Source: Venturia oleaginea (taxonomy: Eukaryota > Ascomycota > Dothideomycetes > Venturiales > Venturiaceae). Taken from it: a stretch of DNA of 64,000 bases. A model generated the notes under the pieces. It saw nothing but the letters and a program-made list of their open reading frames with translations, was not told the DNA's origin and made no database searches. Below, piece after piece: positions 22,142-33,178 of the stretch. The position numbers and the translations under genes were made by a program. The first letter of the stretch is position 1; each line of letters starts with the position of its first letter. The stretch spans positions 310,001 through 374,000 of the forward strand of contig JABMLP010000009.1 of assembly GCA_013176395.1 (NCBI GenBank), in the 5' to 3' direction.

Positions 22142-24323
22142 CTACTCCCTCCGAATAGCAGGTCTTACCCTCTTAACACCACTCCCAGCAACCCCCATCT
22201 TAACCTTGCAGTCATCACAATACCATTTCGCTGTTCAAAAGTTAGCTTCCGCGCAAAACCGCCATCCTTTCATCCACGGGGGAAAAGATTTGTCGACTTA
22301 CTATTCTCGTCTGGCGCCCTAACCAAGCCTGCACATTTCAAATGAAACCACTCCCTGGCACAAGCCTCATTATCGCAGGCAACCATCTCTCCATAACTAA
22401 CATCATTACAATAACAATACTTTGGTTCACCCTCTCCACCCTCGCCCTCACCCTCCTCTTCACCCTCCTCTTCCAATTCAAGAGTTTCATCCTGCTCAAC
22501 GTTTTCATCCTGCTCAACGTTTTCATCCTGCCCAATAGCTTCGTCTTGTTCCACACCCGGTAGCTCCGTAGCCGGATCAACATCCTCAAGATTTGTAGTT
22601 GAAGAAGGACCGCCCAACGGCGTCGGAGCATTCGAGTTGTGCGCTGTTGCAGTTTTCTTCCTTCGTCCAGATGTGCGTTCACCACTCTCAGAGGAAGCAT
22701 GAGAATGGCTTATAGAATCTTTATCCTTCTCTTTCTGTGCCCTGGCATATCGATTCCTAGGCCCACCCGCCGTATCACTAGGGAAAGTCCCACTCATCGG
22801 CGTAGCGGTCTTGCTTTGTCTTCCTGCTCTCGTCGTCACAACAACCGGTTGCTCTGCAGGTTCAGTTGTTGTCGCGTCTTCTGCCGTTTCTGCGTCTTCA
22901 TGTTTCATTGTGTCGGTCGGTTCGGTGGGAATGATTGTAGGTCCAAGGGATGGCGATTCAGCTGTTGCGACAGAGGCTTGGAGCTGTTCTATTGCGCTCA
23001 ATCCGGTCATCCCATTCGCAGGCCTATTCGAGGAAGAAGAAGAGGGTCGGCCGCGGAGTGTCTCAACTGAAGTAGCGTGAAGTGCGTTAGCTGAGCTCTG
23101 TCTTGCGCGCGAATTCTGAGGCTTTTGCAGAACCTCTTTCTGAGCGAAGGAGGAAACGATGGGTGATGAGGCGAGGGCTGGTGATTGTGGTCCAATGTTT
23201 CTAGGTAAATTATTAGCAGATACAAACCATCCGCTGGCTTCGGCACCACGTACCGTCTCTTCGGGGGTGGTCCCGGTTTGGTCGAGCGCTTCTTTGTGCC
23301 AGTTATTCCAATCTCTGGAATCTCTCGCGGACTGCCTTGTCCAACTCTCATGGAGCCAGACAGCGCGCCACTCATGGATCGCTCCATTGGGGCAGCACCT
23401 GCACTGCCTGTGACTTTCCTCCTCTTGTTTGGGCCACCAACACCATTTGTAATGCTGAGACCCACGGATTTTGCATCGTCCATGACCGCTTTCCGACCTT
23501 TACCAGGTCCCTTCTTCGGCGGAGGTTTATCATCAAAATCCGAATCGATATGCTGCGCGCGATTCTTCCTTGCAGCCACAGCCTCCCTCCTCGTCTCGCT
23601 CCTTTGTGCAATCTCGCTGTCGGCTGCCAGAATAGCATTGACTCCATGGTTCGCAGCCTCGCGACGCGCCCTCTCCGGCGGTGCCTTTTTCGTCTCTTTA
23701 TCCGTGACATAGGCCCAATGCTTCGGGTTGCCCAGTCTTGCCTCGTCGCTGACCTCGTCGGGGATATGAATGTACGAACTTTCCATCCTTTCCAAACACC
23801 TCGCAAGTGTCTGGTTCGCAGTCGAAAGCAGCGCAATCTTCTCATCGAGAACAGGCGCCGCAACGGCGATCCTCAAGCTCAAATTGTAAAACAGATTCTG
23901 CCTCTCGTAATCTGCAATCTCATCTTGTCCCTCTGGCGCCAAACCCGAGGGTGCCACAATGCTGCCATTTCTCGATCCATTGATAGTGTTCTGCGCGCTC
24001 AGGCTCGGAAAATAAGATTGCGCGGGAGCATGTATTCGTTCCTGCGGTGGGGGTAGTCTCTCGATTTGTTCTGCCAAACGTCGTAACTGCTCATCTGGCG
24101 CATGCAATTTTGCTTCGACCTCCTTCAGCATGGAAAAGTGACGGACCATCTCTTTGGGAAAGACTTCGATGGCTTCGGTGAAGTGAGTGATTGCTGGGAA
24201 GAAACCTGGTTGGGCTCCGTTGTTCACAGCGTCGACAGCACGATTACGGTCATAGTAATTTCGGACTCCCGTACTCTTGGTCTGTCTGGTAGATTGGCGT
24301 CGGCCGGCGGTATTTGAGGCCAT
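22142..24323 (-). CDS. ING-family PHD finger protein (Pho23/Yng-type chromatin reader)
   Basis: Three exons on the minus strand, 24323-23254, 23200-22302 and 22230-22142, give 685 residues in one frame. The N-terminal 190 residues match the ING domain ([54 protein letters not shown]). The middle is long, Ser/Pro/Lys-rich, with an acidic stretch that includes three DENVEQ-type repeats. The C-terminus is a PHD finger: [27 protein letters not shown] and, after the last intron, KWYCDDC, with all zinc ligands. ING proteins bind H3K4me3 and tether histone acetyltransferase or deacetylase complexes; Pho23 (Rpd3L) is the closest guess. The splice at 22301 (GTAAGT) was chosen because it preserves the PHD spacing. 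Nuclear. Confidence 0.9.
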
Positions 24324-24764
24324 TTTCAGTGCTTCGGGTGTGAATGAGAGGGTGGTATTTACGGAGGTACTCCTATGGTCAGGAGGAAGAGGAGCGATTC
24401 GGGCGGTGCGTGAGTGATGACATTGTTGCAAAGGCAAAGGCAATTCGCTGATGAAGATCATCTGCGCGCGTCTGCTGGGATACTATCAGATAAGATAAGA
24501 TCAAAGGGCTGGTGCCAAGCCTCGGTGAATCGTTGGAACCATGGTTTTCATGGTCATGGTCCTGACTGTGCAGAATTCACTTGACGACGACAACATCTAC
24601 TTCAGCTCAATTGGAATAATTTTATCTCCATTGAAATCTCCATTGGGTTAACCTGTGAAAAACATCCAAGAAGAGCGTCATACGTATTATTCTTCCATCT
24701 CCTGCAGCAAGAAGTGACCATACACTGATTAAATCCACTCAGACCTCTGTCGTCGACTCTCCAA
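24324..24764. other. Spacer between ING-type and glutaminase genes
   Basis: Contains the promoter of the minus-strand ING gene and the 3' end of the minus-strand glutaminase gene. No gene is supported. Confidence 0.5.
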
Positions 24765-27257
24765 TCAAGACGAACTGAGTTTTTTCTCTGCATTACTGAC
24801 CAGAAGCGCAAATGTCCCACCCATAACTGGTCTCGCAACGAACGTGATGCCTGGATAGCTACAGATCGAATTAGCTGCATGCTAACGAGGCTGGATTAAA
24901 GAAAAGACTCACGCTCCACCATACGCGTCGTACAGATCCGTATACGCCCTATTAGTGGTCGTCTCGTTAATCCAATTTGCTAAAAGACCAATAAACATAT
25001 CACGAGTCTGAATACTGCTCGCTGCAGCGGTGAACATTTCCCAATCCCCTGCACCGAAATTAGCACCGTTACTTCATACACCCAACAGCTGACATGAACC
25101 GAGAGAGCAGAGAATGGGTGAAAAGCAAAACAAGAGTGGAAATCGGGGAGAGTTACCTTTCGTATAAGCATGCCTGGTGTCCAGCGGCACTCCATACCTA
25201 AACGCAACAGTCGGGTACCACGCACTCTGCATGTCATAAACACTCTTCGGCACAAGATTCAAGCCAAGCTCAAGGTCAGCCCACAAGTTGTACAACAATC
25301 CATGACTCTGTGTATCCCCATATGAAAGACTCGTATGCGGTAATCCACCAGGATTCTTATTAATCCCCAGAACCTGCCATCTGTCGATATAGTCTTTGGA
25401 GATATCCAGATATTTCTTTGCGTCCGTGGTATTGCCAGTAAGACGGGCGATTTCGCCCATGGCACCAATACCAATAATACCTTTGAGTGCGAGATTAGTC
25501 TGGTTCTGCAGTTTACCGGCGAAATCATCCGTGGAGAGTTGATTGGCTGGGATGAGAGAATCGTTGACTAGAAAGTTTGTCCATTGGATGAGGATGCGGT
25601 AATGTGCTTTTAGGTAAGCGACATCATTTGTGCGCTGGGCGTAGGCGAGGGTCATGATCAGCATGTTGCCGCACTCCTCTACTGGCATCTAGGCCGTCGT
25701 TAGCACCTGGTTCCCCAGTTTACTGGGGCACCAACATACTTCTTCGTCTTTCCCATCCGGGTGGCCTGTGGCATTAGGATAGTGCGTTCCCAAATCGTGC
25801 ATCGAGTACTGATTTGGATAATTTCCTGACTCCTGATTCTCGTAAAGAGGTTCAAGCAGCAGTTTGATCAAGTTGGGGTTGAGATATAAAAGGATGGGAT
25901 GAAGTGGGAAAATGACATCCACCGTCTGCGTGTTGCCGTTCGACGAGATCTCCTTCATGAAAAGGTAGGTCTTGTTTTGGGAGCCTACGAGCTGGGTGGC
26001 ACCGAACGATTGACGGACGGCCAAAGAAGTGACGGTGGTGTAGTTCTGTCCCGCCGCCTTTTTGGTGTCGTCTGCGACCATGGAATCGAGTTTGCCATTG
26101 ACTTCGCTTTGGTGCGTAAAGTCGTTGTGAAAGAAGAGAAGCTACGGGAACGGTAAGTTGATCATAAATTCAAAGCCACCGGACAGCACTCACTGCGCTT
26201 TCTTCGCTGGAGAAGTAGCTCGTCCATAGTGCTGGAAGAGCTTTCACGCCACCAGCACCCAAGAACTGCACAGCTTGCTGCTGCAAGAGTCCGATGGTGA
26301 ATAAGATCGATTTTGGTTGATTAGTTATCGGCCCAAGTTCAAAGGCATACGCCATAACGGGATAATCTTGGCTGACAGCCCGGAAAGCGGTGTCTTTGCT
26401 TCCATCGAGTTTGCCGTTCTGAACAAAAGAACCTCGGATAGCAGTGTCTTTACCAGACGCAACCGTGAGACCAGAAATCTTATCAGTGGCATAGTATACA
26501 TTTCCCCAGTTGGCCATCCCGTTCCCATTTGGTTTGTCGTTCTCGTCAAAAAGGATCTGCGTTTGTCTGTAGACTTGATGATACGCTTGCTTGTCACCCT
26601 CGGTATACTTCCATTCCACAGTGGCGTTGTCTTCTCCAGTTGCCCATTCTGAAACATTGTTAGTGTGCTGACAAGGCACTGAGAGCAGTACAGCGACGAA
26701 CCAGCAGATATGTCCGTGTATAATTGTACGTCATGGCTTTGGCCATCCTTGGATGCGACCGAAACTTGCATGTATGATAGAGTCAGAGATTGCCGCTTCA
26801 AGTCGTCTGGGTTGACGGGAGAGAGAAAGGTGATAGTCATGGCAACCTTGCCTCCGACCTCCATGGTGAATATGCTCTTCGTCGACGTATATGTGTAAGA
26901 GGTTTGGTCGACATTAGACACATTCTGGCCTGGCAGCGGATCGCCCATCCACACATAAGCTTTCCCGTCAACACGAACGACTCCCGACCATGCTGTGATA
27001 CGGCCGCTGGATATTGTCAATAGCCAATACTTGTCGCGAAATGAAGATACTCACGTCCAATGTCTTGCCCAAGATCCAGCGAGATATCCTCCGTTCCCTC
27101 CACGAGTACCAGCCTCCACCCAAGTGCTGAGATAGGGTGATTTCACAGCCAAAGGAAGCGCAGGAGGTCGCGCTGGGCTGAAGGTTGAGGCGGCCTCCCC
27201 TAGCGTCAAGATTGAGAGCACCTGCAGGCTGACAGCGACAAAGCTTAAAATTTTCAT
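24765..27257 (-). CDS. gtaA: Secreted glutaminase of the GtaA type
   Basis: Seven exons on the minus strand (27257-27055, 27006-26702, 26648-26194, 26141-25740, 25688-25157, 25048-24913, 24858-24765) sum to 2127 nt, 708 residues, matching the length of fungal GtaA. It starts with a signal peptide (MKILSFVAVSLQVLSILTLG). Conserved segments are PLAVKSPYLSTWVEAG, RITAWSGVVRVDGKAYVWMG, FHNDFTHQSEVNGKLDSMV, MHDLGTHYPNATGH, EECGNMLIMTLAYAQ, NLALKGIIGIGAMGEIA, GDTQSHGLLYNLWADLELGLN and FRYGVPLDTRHAYTK. The family hydrolyses L-glutamine to glutamate and ammonia outside the cell. All six introns are 47-61 nt with correct phase. A TATAAG box at 27341-27346 lies about 85 bp upstream. Substrate is known for the Aspergillus homologue and inferred here. 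Confidence 0.93.
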
Positions 27258-27340
27258 TATTGCGACGGAAAGTGGGAAATCGCAAGAGTGGTCTAGTACT
27301 GCAGCGACTGATGGAACCAATATGAGCTACTGAGCGGAGA

Positions 27341-27346
27341 CTTATA
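27341..27346 (-). promoter_or_regulatory. TATA box of the glutaminase gene
   Basis: The minus strand reads AATATAAGTC about 85 bp upstream of the chosen ATG at 27257, which supports that start rather than an in-frame ATG-less extension upstream. Confidence 0.45.
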
Positions 27347-28605
27347 TTACCATGGTGCAAAGCCAAGAGAGCTGTTGTTGATCAAGAGGCTGGTGGAAAA
27401 ACTCTGACCTCATGGTTTGTCTTGCCAGTGACCAGTGTGTTACTAGGGACAGCAAGGTGAGGTCCTGCAAACCCCGACATCGTAGGTCAACCCTGCAGGC
27501 AATCTGCCTATAATTGTAATTTCGGATCTGTAGCTGGCTGGCAACCGGCCACTTTAGCCAAATACGTCTGGTCTTAGGTATCTTCAACTTGGTATTTGTG
27601 GTGTTGTGTGGAGGTGGAGGTCCTCCAGAAAGAGCCGCACGACCCAAATGTCGGTCCATTCCAGGGTGCGGCATGAACTTGAGAAAGGATATCCCCGGAA
27701 CGCGTTTCTGACAAAGGCTTGGTCTCTTGAGATGGAATTCGCGAAATCCCCGTATTTGTAAATCGCGATGGAGAATGGCAGAAAGCAACGGTACCTCTCA
27801 AGAATCAATGTTATGCCGGAATTTGCATCTTTTCCAGCGGTCCAATGGATCCCTTCGAGGTCATGAGCACCATCGAAGCCAGCGAAGTGACACGAATGTG
27901 GCAGGTGCTCGGTGCTTGGTGCTTGGTACTCCTGGGTGACGTTGTTACCTGAGGAACGCTCCGGCACGAGGCCCTGCAGTGATTGACAAGACAAGTGAAA
28001 AAGGGGAAAGACACTCGTTGGATGCGAACGGCGGCTGACGAAGCACACCTAGTCATTGGACGACGAACGCCGTCGTACAGTTGTCAATACCGCGAAGGCT
28101 AACAGCTGTGATGATGGCCAGGTGGGCTTGCTGTGTTATCCTTGATGGTGTTAGAATCGTTGGAGATGGTTGAGGTCAAGTGAAATGACTTTGCGACACA
28201 GCTCCAGGCCGGATTCGGCCTTTACCCGTGACCCTATTAACTCCCCGTTCACTTCACCCCCATGACCATCATGACCCAAGAGGGCAGAGGACGACCAGCA
28301 AGTCCTGAGCACCATCATCAGCTACTCAGACGGGAAATTCACAATGTCTTATCATTCGCCTGACCGCGATCGAGGTCACAATGCTGGAACAACGAAGGCG
28401 CGTATTGTGCAGACAAGAGTCAATCTTCATTTAATCTACTCATACCAGTCGCTGATCTCACGCCGTCATGCTCCCGATTCTTCCAGGATCCCCTCCTACA
28501 ACACCCATCATGGCCCTTGCCAGAACCTCAGTTCAGCCGTTCCACCACAGCACAGATATCAGTACGAAATGGATACAAATATTCTCCGTCAAGTAGACGC
28601 GTTAC
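27347..28605. other. Intergenic region between glutaminase and AHA1 genes
   Basis: No supported gene. Overlapping minus-strand frames at 27342-28056 are short and lack domains. The 3' UTR of AHA1 is at the right end. Confidence 0.45.
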
Positions 28606-29699
28606 CTATAGGATGGTGCCAAATCCGAACGTCTGTTTGATCGAACGCACGTAATACTCGCCCCAGTTACGCTTGGTGACATCTTCCTGGCCGACCGGCA
28701 CTCCTTGCCAATCAACACGCATCACAGTGACCGAATCGACATTGTTTTGTTCAAAGCGGATATTGAGAGTTGAGAAGTGAGAGGCTGGCCATTGCGCAAG
28801 TCTCCAGCGTTGCACAATCTTCGTCGGCTCTTCCAGCTCGACATACTCTCCACTAACATTGCCGCCAAAGAGTTCGAACTTGCCGCCAACCTGGGCACCA
28901 TCAAACTTCAAAGGTGCGCTGCGGGTGAATGCTGCAATACGCTGTGGATCTGTGAATGTCTGGTAAAGCTCGGCCGCGGAGGTACGGAATTCGGTAGAGT
29001 CGGTCACAGTGGTGACGTTCACGGAGCCTTTGGTAGATGATTGTGCGGTAGCGGACTTTGAAGCTTGGTTGGAAGCTGAAATAGGAACGTGCTTAGGTAT
29101 CGAGAAGCCGCTGGATGGGTTGGATCCAGGGGCATGCTGGATATCTTTGCCATGTTCAGCGATCAATGCCGGAGCAAGCTTCTGTAGGAAAGGGCGTAAT
29201 TGCGGGACGATCTTAGATCGAACAAGGTCTTTTATTGGTGTCTTTTCTGTCTCCTCCGAGTACAGGCTCACCTCAAACTGCAGAACACATCTGTCAGACC
29301 AAACGAATCCCCGAGTGACATGGCCTTAGGTAAACATACGACGTACTCGTCTGCTTCAGTATCGTGAGCGACTTCGGGAATGGTGATGGTACCACTTGCG
29401 CTGACGTCCTTGGCGGTGCCTAGTAGGATGTCAGTAGAGGTGCAAGAGATGTTTGAGGTGCAGGTAAAGTACTGACCGGACCACTCTAATTTCAGCACCA
29501 CGTCAAAAATGGTGATGACTTTGCCTTTGCGCTGACTGACGTCGCAATCTCCGTCCATGCTAAGCACAGTGTCTATCTTCGCCGTCACGTCACCTTCCTC
29601 AGCAGAGAGGCCAACGAGGTTCTTCTCGAGAAAGGCTTTGGCCGAGCCGGACACATCTTTGCTGACCCAGTGCCAGTTGTTAGGATTGTGAAGCACCAT
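28606..29699 (-). CDS. AHA1: Activator of Hsp90 ATPase
   Basis: Exons 29699-29477, 29419-29340 and 29277-28606 give 324 residues, as expected. The N-terminal Aha1_N domain begins MVLHNPNNWHWVSKDVSGSA, with the conserved NPNNWHW start; it binds the Hsp90 middle domain. A linker rich in Ser and Lys follows (about 150-190). The C-terminal AHSA1/START-like domain has TSAAELYQTFTDPQRIAAFT, GGKFELFGGNVSGEYVEL and WRLAQWPASHFSTL. The protein accelerates Hsp90 ATP hydrolysis in the cytosol. The introns are 57 and 62 nt; the first starts GTCAGT. Gene pairs head-to-head at a distance with the P450 fragment at 30729. Confidence 0.95.
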
Positions 29700-30728
29700 T
29701 GCGGATGGTGGGGATTTCGTTTGAAGAGAGGAATGAGAAATGGTTTATAGGAGTGTAAAAGCCCTAACACTTTGGTCAGCTCAGGCCTTGCCAGCTGGAT
29801 AGTGGTGGAACGGCTGATTGGTTGTTTCGATCAGTGGTGCAACGGAAGTTGCTTTGCTATTCAACAGGAGAAGAGTACAAGTCGTTCTGACGGGTGCCAG
29901 CATATTGCTCATCATTCGAGGGAGTTGGACTGGTTGCGGGAGTGGTGTGAATGACTTACAGGCTGGTTCTCTCGCTCCTGTCGCAAATATCAGTGACGAC
30001 TCTGATTTGGGAACAGCTCAGCGGGTCGAGACATTCATAGACGGTCTCCTCCCAGCGGGATTGAGGACCAGAAGAGCGTTAGGAGCAGTTGGAAGAAGGT
30101 GATTGTGCGAAAGAGAAGCGAGAAGAAGCTTCTGTGAGTCTCCATGCTAGCTCGGGCCCACGTGACCAACCAAGTTCTCGACAAGGACATCAACACAGCG
30201 GGCCCCCGCTTATCGATATGAATAGCGATGAACCTTTGCTCGAGCTTCACCTAGGACTAATTACTGGCCTTTCCCGATATCATCTCACCGCACACATTCC
30301 GACACTGCTGGCTCGGCAAGATACCAAAGCTCACATCTGCTGGGTGGAATCCACGCCGACGACGACGACCTGGTCCTTCGAAGAAGCGCTGTGATCACTA
30401 GGGGAGTACTCCAATAGCCATGATTTTCATCAAGACTAGTATACTATACTATGTACTTGCTAGGGTGGAGATCCTGTCCAAGAACCTTTTTCCGTGCCGA
30501 AGACTACACCACAAGCCAATCCAACATCGATGAATGCAAGAATACAAGCAGTAGGCGTGTGTCGATCAAGGCCAACAATGGAGGTGGGTTAAGTCCTCTC
30601 GGGCTCGATGGCCTGTCCGGATCGGATTAGAAGGCGCCGAAACTCGATTTGCAAATAAATGAGTTTTTCAGTCAATCAAAACTAATCCCTTGTAAGATTA
30701 CCACTTCTGCCGGAACTCCATCACCATC
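29700..30728. other. Upstream region between divergent AHA1 and P450 fragment
   Basis: No supported gene. Frames at 29772-30394 are short. It holds the AHA1 promoter at its left end. Confidence 0.45.
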
Positions 30729-31167
30729 ATGGAATACTTGCAGCACTCGAGCCTTTCGCTCAACCTTTCCACTATAATCGCTTCAGTATTTGTTGTCCTT
30801 TTAGTATACACTGTGGACCTTCTCGTTCGCGAGTACAAAGCAATACTGAGCTATGAGATTATTGGAAGAGAACCTGGGGAATGGACGAATAACGAAGCTC
30901 GCCAGAGATTCACGACAAATTGTAGGGGCATTGTCAAGGCTGATTTGAAGAAGGTAAGGGAAGCTTATCCATAGCCTGCCGCGATTCTGACAACTCATCG
31001 AAGCGCAGACCAAAAACCACATATTTCATGTCTTTCCCTTTTCGGATCCGCAACTCATTGTACCTGTACATTACTTCGACGAAATTCGGAATAATCCCCA
31101 CTTGACCATGCAAGGCACAGCAGAAACGGATTTCTCCACCGGCTACGATGCTTTCAGGCCTATAAAG
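30729..31167 (+). pseudogene. 5' fragment of a fungal cytochrome P450 gene
   Basis: Two exons, 30729-30953 and 31009-31167, encode an N-terminal membrane anchor (LSTIIASVFVVLLVYTVDLL) and the P450 N-terminal region ending in DFSTGYDAFRPIK, with HVFPFSDPQLIVPVHYFDEI similar to the part before helix A-B of microsomal P450s. The intron 30954-31008 is canonical (GTAAGG to CGCAG). No further exon is found: AT-rich sequence follows and a pogo element begins at 31332. The heme-binding Cys region is absent from the window, so the gene is truncated. The P450 assignment rests on the N-terminal pattern only. Confidence 0.6.
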
Positions 31168-31331
31168 GTTGGCGACCACTCTAAGTAACTTAATACCTTG
31201 TCAATTATCAAAGATACACAGCCAGTAAACTAAGATTATACTAGTATTATACACGAAGTAGTTACTAGAAAGTTAACTACCAGTCATACCCTTATTACGG
31301 TACCCGTTAATAACGAAACCAATAATTGCTA

Positions 31332-33138
31332 ACGTACTTCACAAGCAAGTGGGCCACCTCACAAACGTAAACCGCCTTCGTAACAACGTCGCGTAATGCC
31401 TCAACAAGACGAAAAGCAGAAGATCTATAAAGAAGGAGATATATTCCTTGCTATCTCAGATATCAATTCAAAGCAAATCCAAAGCGAAAGACGCGCAGCA
31501 GTAATATATAGCGTACCTCGAACAACAGTACAATGCCGACGCGCCGGACAGCGCCCTCGGCGCGAATGCGAGCCGAACTCGAAGCGATTGACAAAGCTAG
31601 AAGAGCAGGTGGTTATAAAGCGTATTCTTAACGAAAGCTTACGCGGCCTACCGCCGTCGAAGGCCTACGTACAAGATATGGCCAATAAACTACTAAGAGA
31701 GCGGGGTGGGAAGCCTGTTAGAAAGAACTGGGTTAACAACTTGGTAAAGCGTACGCCAGAGCTTACCACCCGATGGAGCCGTCCATACGATCGCCAGCGA
31801 GCTGCTTGCGAAGACCCGGCGGTTATTATACCCTGGTTCACACTTGTTCAGAGGATAAAGGCAGAGTACGGTATCATAGACGAGGATACCTACAATTTTG
31901 ATGAATCTGGCTTCTTAATAGGCAAGATATCGTCTGAGCTAGTCGTTACAGGCTCAGAGAAACCTGGCAAGCAGAAAAAACTACAGCCAGGCGATCGTGA
32001 GTGGGTTACCCTGATACAAGGCGTCGGTTCAACAGGGAAGGCGATCCCACCCTTCCTTATCTTTGCGGGCAAGGTCCTCATCTCTACTTGGTTCGAAGGC
32101 ATCCCTCGCGACTGGATTATTGAAGTCAGCCCAAATGGCTGGACGAACAATAACCTAGCGCTTGCCTGGCTTGAACACTTCGACACGTATACGAAACCAA
32201 TTGGAGTATACAGACTACTTATTATCGACGGCCATGAGAGCCATTGCTCGGTCGATTTCCAGAATCTATGTAGAGAGAGGAAGATTATTACTCTCTGTAT
32301 GCCTCCACACTCGTCGCACCTGTTACAGTCTCTTGACGTTGCCTACTTCTCGCCATTGAAGCGTAGGTACGGCGATGAGATCTCGGCCTTGGCACGCAAC
32401 CATACCTACCATATATCAAAAGAAGACTTCCTACCAGCATTCAAAGCAGCTTACGACAAGGCATTTTCAAGGGAGAATATCTGCGCAGGGTTTAGAGCAG
32501 CTGGGCTAGTCCCACACAACCCAGATGCAGTGTTATCGAAGCTTGATGTGAGGCTACGTACGCCGACTCCACCACGATCAGGTACCGTCGCATGGGAGGC
32601 TAAGACACCGCGCAACGCCCACGACATTGAGGCGCAGGCAACGCTTATTTGAAAGAGGATGCAAAAGCGCCCAGGATCCTCTGCAAGTTCTATTGATGAG
32701 CAGGTCAGGCAGTTGAGTAAAGGCGCGCAGCAGATAGCACATGAAATGGTGTTGATGCGCGAAGAAACAGCGCGCCTTCGAGACGCAATTGAGGCAGTTA
32801 CAGAGCGTACGAGTCGCAAAAGGAGATATTTACGGACTGAGCAGACCTTGATAGCTGGTGAAGTAATTGACTTAGTTACTATAAGGGAGGGTGGTAATCG
32901 TAACGATGGTGAGAAGCCTGCGAAGAGGGTATGTGGAGAGAGGCACTGCGGCCGTTGCGGCGAGACTGGGCATAACTCCCGCACTTGTGAGGTGGAAATA
33001 GAGGATGTAGATGATAGCAAATCTTCTAAATAATGTTATTCTATTCTATTTAATACTAGAAATTGTTGTAGGGTTGCGTAATATTTTTACGAAGGCGGTT
33101 TACGTTTGTGAGGTAGCCCACTCGCTTGTGAAGTACGT
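31332..33138 (+). mobile_element. Pogo/Fot1-type DNA transposon B, nearly intact
   Basis: A 1807-bp element with 52-bp inverted repeats (31332-31383 and 33087-33138, starting ACGTACTTCACAAGC) and TA duplications at 31330-31331 and 33139-33140. It carries a full-length transposase. The repeats share only the outer ACGTA and TTCAC pattern with elements A and D, so this is a distinct subfamily. Confidence 0.92.
31396..33033 (+). CDS. Fot1/pogo transposase, split by one in-frame TGA
   Basis: The frame from ATG 31396 to TGA 32650-32652 encodes 418 residues with a helix-turn-helix/CENP-B-type N-terminus and the DDD catalytic triad segments: YNFDESGFLIG, LLIIDGHESHCS and SLDVAYFSPLKRRYG. After TGA the same frame continues from 32653 to 33033 with a coiled-coil part (EEQVRQ-like, EETARLRDAIEAV) and a zinc knuckle CGRCGETGHNSRTC. 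In element D the corresponding region is one continuous frame, so the TGA is probably a nonsense change (CGA to TGA), although the catalytic part is complete and could still act. The enzyme cuts and pastes the element at TA. Confidence 0.85.
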
Positions 33139-33178
33139 TATAATACTCGCTAAATTTCTAGCTGTTTTAAAGCCGAAA

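Noticed and set aside
4123..32652. TGA reassigned to a sense codon, because several ORFs contain single in-frame TGA codons
   Set aside because: CCT8, TIM13, the glutaminase, the cutinase and other intact genes end at TGA exactly where their families end, so TGA is a normal stop here.
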